A stretch of DNA of 10,609 nucleotides, taken from Firmicutes bacterium UBA5493. Lineage in GTDB: Bacteria > Bacillota > Limnochordia > Darwinibacteriales > Darwinibacteriaceae. Below, piece after piece: positions 1 through 5,742 of this stretch (position 1 is the first letter of the stretch; the number at the start of each line of letters is the position of its first letter). The notes beneath the pieces were generated by a model that searched no databases, was not told the origin of the DNA, and saw nothing but the letters and a program-made list of their open reading frames with translations. Both the position numbers and the translations under genes were made by a program. Location: contig DIPH01000010.1 in NCBI GenBank assembly GCA_002424045.1, positions 1-10,609 of the forward strand, given 5' to 3'.

Positions 1-90
1 TTGACAATGGGGTCCATTACAAAAGACTCATTTGATGATCTTCGCGCATCTATACTTGAGAGGAGAAATGGACGAAAACTCTTTGTGTAG
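1..90 (+). CDS. Possible C-terminal tail of an upstream gene (partial)
   Basis: Frame 1 is open from the first base to a TAG at 88-90 and reads as a charged, protein-like tail (about 29 residues, ending ERRNGRKLFV). I do not recognise the family. Its direction matches the other genes. It could equally be a chance open frame, because 29 codons is too short to judge, and a minus-strand frame is also open here. Confidence 0.3.
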   Translation: MTMGSITKDSFDDLRASILERRNGRKLFV

Positions 91-343
91 CTCACCGGTT
101 TCCTGACTCTTGATGTTATCGTTTCAGCATATTGCGGCTTGGATATCCCAGTTCTCTGATGGTGTCGGCTCGGTTTCATACTTGATGTAAAGCCGCGCTG
201 CTTTGTGCGTTCGCCATACAAATACATGGACTACCTCCTGACTCACTAAGTCCAGGTTTCGTTCGCACCCCTTTTTTGCAGGAAAAATGCTTGCAGAGGG
301 CAAATTAAAACTACGACATAAATAAACAAATTCACCATAATAG
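91..343. other. Intergenic stretch with no confident gene
   Basis: No + strand frame here looks coding. On the minus strand an AGGAGG at 234-239 (read in reverse) sits six bases before an ATG at 227, and that frame stays open to the window start. Its product is rich in Arg, Ser and Thr and looks unlike a folded protein. A second minus frame, ending at 124, has a more natural composition near its end but no good start. The part nearest the regulator gene (about 300-343) is AT-rich, as expected upstream of a promoter. A T-run at 270-276 has no convincing hairpin before it. Confidence 0.4.
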
Positions 344-372
344 TTGATCTTATTTTCGGCAGATGGTATGAT
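344..372 (+). promoter_or_regulatory. Sigma-A-type promoter of the GntR regulator gene
   Basis: A TTGATC -35 box (344-349) and a TATGAT -10 box (367-372) are separated by exactly 17 bases. The predicted start of transcription is near 379, just before the palindromic operator and about 45 bases before the regulator's start codon. Upstream DNA is AT-rich. Spacing and boxes fit the vegetative consensus well, but no start site can be proven from sequence. Confidence 0.6.
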
Positions 373-390
373 ATACATAAAGTCGGTATG

Positions 391-404
391 GTTGTCTATA
401 CAAC
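391..404 (+). promoter_or_regulatory. Palindromic GntR/HutC-type operator
   Basis: GTTGTCTATACAAC has 5-base inverted arms (GTTGT/ACAAC) around CTAT. Its core GTCTATAC fits the GTNTANAC pattern known for HutC-subfamily GntR regulators. It lies just after the predicted transcription start of the regulator gene, where bound protein would block transcription, so autoregulation is likely. A near-copy occurs at 1215-1228 ahead of the transporter operon. Confidence 0.65.
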
Positions 405-423
405 TTTGGCTGGGGAGACGTGT

Positions 424-1185
424 ATGGCTGAAAAGGCGATTTTGGAAAAGATTTACGTAAATGAAGGGGTAGGGGTACCAATATATCGGCAGATTAAGGA
501 GCAAGTTGAATCACTGGTTGAGTCCAATCAGTTAAAGCCCGGTGATATGTTACCTTCTGAGACTAAACTTGCAGAACATCTAGGCGTTAGCCGCATGACA
601 GTACGCCAAGCAATGCAAGAACTAGTTCAACAGGGATTAGCGATTCGTAAAAGGGGCAAAGGAACGATTATTTCTCCTCCGAAGATTGTGCAACCCTTGT
701 TCGCGGTAACCAGCTTTACAGATAGCATGTCTGAGGCAGGTGTTACCGTTCGCAATAAACTGCTTCATTTTGAATTAATTGCACCCGATCCTCTTTTGAG
801 GAAAAATCTGCAGATAGGAGAGGGTGACCTGGCAATTGAGATCTTACGTATGCGCGAGGCCAGTGGCCTCCCGGTATCTCTTCAACGTTCTTTTCTATCT
901 TTTGATTTGGCCAAGAATCTGGTAGAGATCCAGGACAAGTTGTCCACAGAATCACTCTATAAACTATTGGCTACATACTGCAATGTAACCCCTGCTGCTA
1001 CCAGCGAAACACTGGAAATTCGCTCAGCAAAGTCTTCACATGCGAAACTGCTGAATATTGCCACCGGTGATCCACTGTTTTATGTCGAGGCTATCACTCG
1101 ATCTAAAGATGGTGTTCCCATTGAATACGTGGAGGCGTATTACAGAGGTGATAGATTTAAGTTTACCCTATTCAACAAGTTATAG
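424..1185 (+). CDS. GntR family (HutC/UTRA subfamily) transcriptional regulator
   Basis: This 253-residue DNA-binding repressor or activator probably controls itself and the downstream uptake/nitrogenase-like operon. The N-terminal winged helix (about residues 15-80) has the family signature: IYRQIKEQV, then LPSETKLAEHLGVSRMTVRQ, then a GKGT wing. The C-terminal half (about 90-250) is a UTRA ligand-binding domain, recognisable by the GLPVSLQRSFL strand and by GVPIEYVEAYYRGDRF near the end. UTRA domains usually bind sugar phosphates or other small metabolites, so the inducer may be the transported substrate or a product of the isomerase. The start at 424 is chosen over an upstream in-frame ATG at 388 because GGGGAG sits six bases before it and because 388 would place the operator inside the coding sequence. 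Full length for the family. The exact ligand is unknown. Confidence 0.93.
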   Translation: MAEKAILEKIYVNEGVGVPIYRQIKEQVESLVESNQLKPGDMLPSETKLAEHLGVSRMTVRQAMQELVQQGLAIRKRGKGTIISPPKIVQPLFAVTSFTDSMSEAGVTVRNKLLHFELIAPDPLLRKNLQIGEGDLAIEILRMREASGLPVSLQRSFLSFDLAKNLVEIQDKLSTESLYKLLATYCNVTPAATSETLEIRSAKSSHAKLLNIATGDPLFYVEAITRSKDGVPIEYVEAYYRGDRFKFTLFNKL

Positions 1186-1214
1186 ATTTCTGTTAGTGAT
1201 AAAAGTTGCTTATA

Positions 1215-1228
1215 GTTGTATAGAGAAC
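1215..1228 (-). promoter_or_regulatory. Second GntR operator copy upstream of the operon
   Basis: GTTGTATAGAGAAC matches the reverse complement of the regulator-gene operator (391-404) at 13 of 14 positions; the one difference breaks the inner AC of one arm. It directly follows, and may overlap the start of, any promoter using TATAGT at 1211-1216. Two near-identical sites in the two regulatory gaps of the locus strongly suggest one regulator controls both the gntR gene and the operon. Confidence 0.55.
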
Positions 1229-1401
1229 CATACAAAACGAAGACTTGCAAAGCTCTAGTCTCAAGTAGCCTTATTTCCTTTAATTAGGTCGAGATAGTTG
1301 ATCTTTGGGTCCATATCGCCAGATGTATCTAGAAGGAGGAGATGCTGACATTTCGATGCATTCACCTGGATTGGAGAGCACAGGCTAGTTGAATGCGACA
1401 A

Positions 1402-1413
1402 ACGTTGCAACGT
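1402..1413. promoter_or_regulatory. Perfect 12-base palindrome in the operon leader
   Basis: ACGTTGCAACGT reads the same on both strands and lies 38 bases before the substrate-binding protein start. It is unlike the GntR site, so it could be an operator for a second regulator or a small RNA stem near the ribosome site. The only evidence is the symmetry and the position. Confidence 0.25.
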
Positions 1414-1451
1414 CCATCGAACAAAACCGAATCTTACAAGGAGGAAATGAT

Positions 1452-3029
1452 TTGAAGAAGAGACTGTTAACATGGTTCTTGTTAGGCATTGTTTTGATTG
1501 CTTCAGCTGCTGCTTCAGCTGAGCCACATTATGGCGGAACCTTTAGAGGGTTTACTTCAGCGGATCCCAAGACCTTGGATCCTGCCGCTCTATCATCGTG
1601 GGATCAAGCCGTTATGGCAGCTAACGTTTTAGAGGGTCTGGTAAGACTGTCTCCAAGTGGACAAGAAATTGAACCTGGTGTGGCAGAATCCTGGGTTGCA
1701 TCTGAAGATGGCTTAGTGTGGCAGTTTGAAATTCGTCGTGATGCTAAATTCCATAACGGCGACGCGGTAACAGCCGCCGATGTCAAGTATAGTTTTGAAA
1801 GGGTAATCAACCCGAAGACTCGCTCACCTCGCGCATGGATTTTCAATGCTGTAGCGGGTGTAGAAGAGTTTAGAGCAGGCGAGGCTCCAGAGGTTTCCGG
1901 AATTCGCGTAAGAGACGAACATCTTTTGGAAATAGAGCTCGTGGAAGCACTTTCACCATTTTTGGCCATGCTGGCATCCCCATCTGCTGCAGTGGTTTCA
2001 GAAAGAGCCGTTGACGAATATGGTGATCTCTTTGGGCAAAATGTCGTTAGTGCGGGACCCTTTAAGCTCAGTGAATGGCGCCAAAACCTAGATCTGACTT
2101 TAGATGCCTTTGAAGATTATTGGGCTGGTCGTCCATACCTTGACCACTTGCAATTTAGATTCATTCTCGACGAAAACACCCGTATGATGGAATTGATGGC
2201 TGGACAGTTGGATTGGGCGTGGATTCCACCGGCATATTATATGCAGGTATCCCGCGATCCCAATTTCAAGGACTCTATTAGACAAGCTGACACCCTCCAC
2301 GTGGGCTATCTAGCAGTGAATATGGAGAAAGAGCCCTTTGGTAGTAACCTTGCCCTTAGACAAGCCATAAGATATGCGATCGATGAAGAGGCTGTTAAAG
2401 ACTCCCTACAAGGTCGCGAAAACATTGCAGTGGGTCCTTTCCCTCCAGGCTTCTTAGGTCATGATCCCGAGGCAACCCCCTATCCTAGGAATGTGGAAAT
2501 GGCCAAGAAGCTAATGGCCGAAGCAGGTTATCCAGATGGCATAGATCAGACTTTTACTGTCATGTGTCAGCCCTATAACAATCTCATTAAGATCATGGAA
2601 ATTTATCAGCAGAACTTAAGAGAGATCGGAATTGATGTTGAAATTAAGCCGACTGAGGGCGGAGAGTATCTAAGTGCCCTCGAAACAGGAAACTATGAGC
2701 TCGCATGGGCAGCTACTGTGGCAGACTATGCTGATCCTGATGCTTTTGTCTATCCTCTTTATTACTCCGGTTCTATTGACGGTGGTGGTAATGTAGCTCG
2801 CTATATCAATCCTGACATTGACAGGTTGATCGAAGAAGGTAGGTTGCAAACCGATAGTAAGAAGAGGCAGGCAATTTACGAAGAAATTGCACGAATAGCT
2901 CAGGAGGATTTACCATATATCAACCTGAGTCATAACATCTGGGTTGATCTCACTAGCCCTAAGGTTAAAAACCACGTTCCTAGTGCTATGGACATGCATA
3001 TCTTCCACAGAGTGTGGGTGGAGCAATAA
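1452..3029 (+). CDS. ABC transporter substrate-binding protein, family 5 (peptide/nickel/oligosaccharide type)
   Basis: This 525-residue exported receptor delivers a solute to the two permeases encoded next. The start is the TTG at 1452, seven bases after a perfect AAGGAGG. It gives a classic Sec signal (KKR, hydrophobic core, cleavage after ASA near residue 23), which an earlier in-frame ATG at 1389 would bury. There is no lipobox cysteine, so the protein appears soluble rather than lipid-anchored. The mature part has SBP_bac_5 hallmarks: GGTFRGF at the N-terminus, DPAALSSWD, AESW followed by WQFEIRRDAKFHNGDAVTAADVKYSFER, then GPFKLSEW and the lobe II region LRQAIRYAIDEEA. The family binds peptides, nickel chelates, opines, haem or oligosaccharides; the ligand cannot be read from sequence. 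A stem-loop follows the gene. Confidence 0.92.
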   Translation: MKKRLLTWFLLGIVLIASAAASAEPHYGGTFRGFTSADPKTLDPAALSSWDQAVMAANVLEGLVRLSPSGQEIEPGVAESWVASEDGLVWQFEIRRDAKFHNGDAVTAADVKYSFERVINPKTRSPRAWIFNAVAGVEEFRAGEAPEVSGIRVRDEHLLEIELVEALSPFLAMLASPSAAVVSERAVDEYGDLFGQNVVSAGPFKLSEWRQNLDLTLDAFEDYWAGRPYLDHLQFRFILDENTRMMELMAGQLDWAWIPPAYYMQVSRDPNFKDSIRQADTLHVGYLAVNMEKEPFGSNLALRQAIRYAIDEEAVKDSLQGRENIAVGPFPPGFLGHDPEATPYPRNVEMAKKLMAEAGYPDGIDQTFTVMCQPYNNLIKIMEIYQQNLREIGIDVEIKPTEGGEYLSALETGNYELAWAATVADYADPDAFVYPLYYSGSIDGGGNVARYINPDIDRLIEEGRLQTDSKKRQAIYEEIARIAQEDLPYINLSHNIWVDLTSPKVKNHVPSAMDMHIFHRVWVEQ

Positions 3030-3055
3030 GACAAGGGTTAGAAAATCCTTTTGAA

Positions 3056-3095
3056 AACGGGGTGGCGTACGGTAGACACCTTACGCTACCTTGTT
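3056..3095 (+). terminator. Stem-loop between substrate-binding protein and permease genes
   Basis: Bases 3056-3069 can pair with 3082-3095 (14 pairs, three of them G-U), capped by a smaller GGT/ACC stem (3071-3073 with 3078-3080) around AGAC. Only a weak TTGTT follows and that is part of the stem, so complete termination is unlikely. Such hairpins after binding-protein genes usually act as partial terminators or as 3' ends that stabilise the upstream message, giving more binding protein than permease. Confidence 0.55.
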
Positions 3096-3121
3096 GAATC
3101 TTAGGCGGGGTGATTATCTTA

Positions 3122-4048
3122 ATGTGGCGCTATATTCGGGCGCGGGTGCTCGGTGCAATTCCCATCTTACTAGGCATGTCACTAATTGTTTTTCTATTTT
3201 TGTATCTTATTCCTGGAGATACCGCCCGCTTAGTTGCGGGTCCTTCCGCAGATCGGGCTACTGTAGAGAGTATTAGAACAGAGATGGGCTTAGACGCTCC
3301 TTGGTACACACAGTATCTGCGCTTCTTTTCCCGGGCTATTCGGGGTGACTTAGGGACATCCTTTCAATCCCGCAAGCCAGTGGTTCAAGAAATAGGGGTT
3401 GTTCTCAAAAGAACTCTTCAACTGACTGTTGTTGTTCAATTGTTAAGCTTCTTCATCGGAGGCACCCTGGGGATTTTGTCGGCGCTCTGGCGAAAAAGTG
3501 TATTAGATAAAGTGGTTATGGCTTTCTCCGTTCTGGGCCTTTCCTTACCTCAATTTTGGTCTGCATTGCTTTTTCAAATGTTCTTTTGTGCACGACTTGG
3601 ACTACTTCCCCCATCTGGTTATCAGATGGGCTGGGATATTTATATTGTTCTGCCTGCCCTAACGCTTACATGGCCATCTGCAGGTTTGATGGCTCGCATA
3701 ACCCGGGTGGCAGTTGTGGATGTTGTCGGCCAGGATTATGTACGGACTGCAAGGGCAAAGGGAATTAATCCTCTCAAGATCGCCGTTAAACACATTGCCA
3801 GAAATGCTCTGATACCTATGGTGACGCTAGTTGGTACAGACATAAGCAGAATGATCGGCGGTATGATTATGATCGAAGTGATCTTTACCTGGCCTGGGAT
3901 GGGCAAGTATGTTTATGATGCCTTAATTGCCAAGGATTTTCCCGCTTTTCAAGCTTCGACCCTTGTGATAGCTGCGTTAATTATCGGTATTAACATATTG
4001 GTTGATATTACTTATGGGCTAATCGACCCAAGAATTAGTTATGAGTAG
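3122..4048 (+). CDS. ABC transporter permease, DppB/OppB type
   Basis: This 308-residue inner-membrane subunit forms half of the translocation pore. It begins MWRYIRARVLGAIPILLGMS with an IPGD motif soon after the first membrane span, which is standard for DppB proteins. About six membrane segments are visible, and the cytoplasmic EAA loop that docks the ATPase is present at about residue 205 (DYVRTARAKG, then RNALIP). It ends in the usual YGLIDPRI. The ATG at 3122 is preferred over the GTG at 3110 because GGGGTGAT is seven bases before it and because the family normally starts at MWRY. It pairs with the DppC-type gene 14 bases downstream. No adjacent ATPase genes are seen. Confidence 0.93.
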   Translation: MWRYIRARVLGAIPILLGMSLIVFLFLYLIPGDTARLVAGPSADRATVESIRTEMGLDAPWYTQYLRFFSRAIRGDLGTSFQSRKPVVQEIGVVLKRTLQLTVVVQLLSFFIGGTLGILSALWRKSVLDKVVMAFSVLGLSLPQFWSALLFQMFFCARLGLLPPSGYQMGWDIYIVLPALTLTWPSAGLMARITRVAVVDVVGQDYVRTARAKGINPLKIAVKHIARNALIPMVTLVGTDISRMIGGMIMIEVIFTWPGMGKYVYDALIAKDFPAFQASTLVIAALIIGINILVDITYGLIDPRISYE

Positions 4049-4062
4049 CAGGGGGGCTGTAA

Positions 4063-4926
4063 TTGACTGATGTAAAAAAGTTCATAAAAAGCGAACCGAC
4101 CACGTCTGTAGCACTTCTAGTTCTTCTTGTTTATGTCTTGATTGCAATTTTCGCCCCCTATATTGCCACACACGATCCTATGGCGGTAAAAACAAGTAGG
4201 CAAGTTAATGGAGAGAAACAATATGCTCCCTTTCCCCCCAGCTCTGAGCACTGGTTTGGCACCGACCAATTGGGGCGAGATATTTTTAGCCGCGTGGTTT
4301 ATGGTGTAAGGGTTTCGATCATTGTTGGCATCATTGCCAGGGGATTGAGTATGTTACTGGGGGTTACATTAGGTCTTATATCCGGCTACTATGGTGGAGT
4401 GGTTGATAATGTGATTATGCGGATCACCGATGTTTTCTTCTCGTTCCCCGCAATCTTGCTGGCCATGATGGTCACAATGGTGCTGGGATCAGGGCTTTGG
4501 ACAGTCTGCCTTGCAATTATGCTGGTTGGATGGCCTGATGTTGCTCGCTTAGTTAGAAGTCAGGTTTTAAGTGTTCGCAATAAGGAATATGTCACTGCAA
4601 TCAAGGCTCTCGGAGGCAGTACATCCAGGATCATGGTCAAGCACATTTTGCGCAACTGTCTAGGAATCATTGTCGTTGCCTTTTCCATGGGTATACCTGG
4701 GGCAGTAATGTATGAGGCGGGATTATCCTTCTTTGGTCTTGGACTACGACCACCTATTCCAAGTTTAGGTTCGATTATTGCTGATGGACGGGGATATATT
4801 ATCTTTGCCCCCTGGTACAGCTTGTTTCCGGGGTTGGCATTGGCCATTTTTGTTCTTTGCTGCAATGTGGTCGGGGATACCCTGGTAGATGTCTTAGATC
4901 CAAGCTATAGAAACAAAGGAAGGTAG
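4063..4926 (+). CDS. ABC transporter permease, DppC/OppC type
   Basis: This 287-residue inner-membrane protein is the second pore subunit of the same importer. Hallmarks are the N-terminal membrane span, the HWFGTDQLGRDIFSRVVYG segment (about 63-81), the GLISGYYGG turn, the EAA loop EYVTAIKALGG (about 175-185), AGLSFFGLGLRPP, and the C-terminal GDTLVDVLDPSYR. The start is a TTG at 4063 behind AGGGGGG with a six-base gap; no better in-frame start exists. Normal length. The gene is closely followed by the isomerase, whose ribosome site overlaps this gene's stop codon, so transport and sugar chemistry are co-expressed. Confidence 0.93.
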   Translation: MTDVKKFIKSEPTTSVALLVLLVYVLIAIFAPYIATHDPMAVKTSRQVNGEKQYAPFPPSSEHWFGTDQLGRDIFSRVVYGVRVSIIVGIIARGLSMLLGVTLGLISGYYGGVVDNVIMRITDVFFSFPAILLAMMVTMVLGSGLWTVCLAIMLVGWPDVARLVRSQVLSVRNKEYVTAIKALGGSTSRIMVKHILRNCLGIIVVAFSMGIPGAVMYEAGLSFFGLGLRPPIPSLGSIIADGRGYIIFAPWYSLFPGLALAIFVLCCNVVGDTLVDVLDPSYRNKGR

Positions 4927-4934
4927 GAGATGTC

Positions 4935-5738
4935 TTGAAGTTAGGAGTTTCCACAAGTGTGTTTTTGCGACAGTCTATAGAGGAGGCAATAGAGAGTATT
5001 GCCGATTTAGGCTTTCGGTATATTGAGATTTGGGGCGAATATCCTCATCTTTGGGCAAGGGATTATGATGCGGCGTCAACAAAGAAACTAATAAAGTTAC
5101 TAAACAAGTACGGCTTATCCAGTACATATCATGCTCCTTGTCATGATATTGACCTTAGCAGTGTGAACTATGGGATTTGGCAGGAATCACTAAGGCAGAC
5201 TATTGAAGCTCTCGAAATGGCCTCGGAATTAAATTCCGACGTGCTTGTAGTCCATGCCGGTCAATATTATCCGGGTGATCCCCCGGGGGGTGAATGCGGA
5301 AGGGGGCGTGTTATTAAAGCCCTCGAGCAAATCATACGTAGGGCGGAAGCCCTTGGCGTTGCAATTGGGCTGGAAAATTGCCCCATCGGACCTTTTAGTG
5401 TGCTAAATACTGTCACTTGCTTCAAGGATTTATTGGAGGACATCAATCATCCTTTTCTGGGGGCGACTGTGGATTTAGGGCACGCTTATCTCAATGGTGA
5501 AGATCCGCTTCACTATGTAAAGCAGATGGGTTCTCACTTAAAGCATATTCATCTAAATGATAATGAAGGTGACGATGATACTCATGTGCCTTTAGGGCGG
5601 GGACATGTTGATTTCAAGGGTATTTTGGACCATTTGCAGCATTCAGGCTATGAAGGCTCGTATATTATGGAGATTTGGTGCCCCGATAATCCCAGCCAAG
5701 CGGTGATAGAAAGCCGAGATCATATAGTAAAGGATTGA
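4935..5738 (+). CDS. Sugar phosphate isomerase/epimerase, xylose isomerase-like TIM barrel
   Basis: This 267-residue soluble enzyme of the AP endonuclease family 2 fold probably isomerises or epimerises a sugar, inositol or keto-acid-like substrate with a divalent metal. Visible barrel strands and ligands: FRYIEIW (27-33), HAP (66-68), VVHAG (105-109), LEN with Glu147, VDLGH with Asp180 and His183, HIHLND with His204/His206, His217 in the HVPLGRG loop, and MEIW with Glu246. These fit the Glu/Asp/His/Glu metal site of the family. The start is a TTG behind AGGAG that overlaps the dppC-type stop, and only four bases separate its stop from the next gene. The family is functionally broad (sugar epimerases, myo-inosose dehydratase, hydroxypyruvate isomerase), so the substrate is open. 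It may be an imported compound. Confidence 0.88.
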   Translation: MKLGVSTSVFLRQSIEEAIESIADLGFRYIEIWGEYPHLWARDYDAASTKKLIKLLNKYGLSSTYHAPCHDIDLSSVNYGIWQESLRQTIEALEMASELNSDVLVVHAGQYYPGDPPGGECGRGRVIKALEQIIRRAEALGVAIGLENCPIGPFSVLNTVTCFKDLLEDINHPFLGATVDLGHAYLNGEDPLHYVKQMGSHLKHIHLNDNEGDDDTHVPLGRGHVDFKGILDHLQHSGYEGSYIMEIWCPDNPSQAVIESRDHIVKD

Positions 5739-5742
5739 CATT

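Larger units (their letters stand above)
1186..1451 (+). promoter_or_regulatory. Leader/control region of the transporter-nitrogenase-like operon
   Basis: This 266-base gap has no convincing gene. It holds the second operator (1215-1228), a possible -10 box TATAGT at 1211-1216 without a good -35 box, a 12-base match to the regulator's -35 area (1294-1305 equals 340-351), an unused AAGGAGG (1333-1339), a perfect 12-base palindrome (1402-1413), and the true ribosome site AAGGAGG (1438-1444) of the next gene. I recognise no known riboswitch. The real promoter cannot be fixed by eye. Confidence 0.5.

Noticed and set aside
1..6. TTGACA at the first bases as a -35 box
   Set aside because: No -10-like box lies 16-18 bases downstream, and the bases fall in an open frame.
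1..227. Minus-strand frame with a good AGGAGG before an ATG at 227
   Set aside because: The ribosome site spacing is attractive, but the product is rich in Arg, Ser and Thr with no recognisable motif, and the frame is cut by the window edge. Noted only within the intergenic entry.
124..504. 126-codon minus-strand open frame across the regulator promoter and 5' end
   Set aside because: It runs antisense through a clear promoter, an operator and the start of the GntR gene, has no ribosome site at its start, and its composition is not protein-like over most of its length.
1241..1261. Inverted repeat AGACT/AGTCT as a terminator for the regulator gene
   Set aside because: It has only five pairs with an 11-base loop and no T-run directly after it.
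1389..1391. ATG at 1389 as the receptor gene start
   Set aside because: It adds 21 residues before the signal peptide, which would hide the signal, and lacks a ribosome site; TTG at 1452 has an ideal one.
4560..4865. 101-codon minus-strand frame inside the DppC-type permease
   Set aside because: It is antisense to a well-supported membrane protein and its product shows no family motif.
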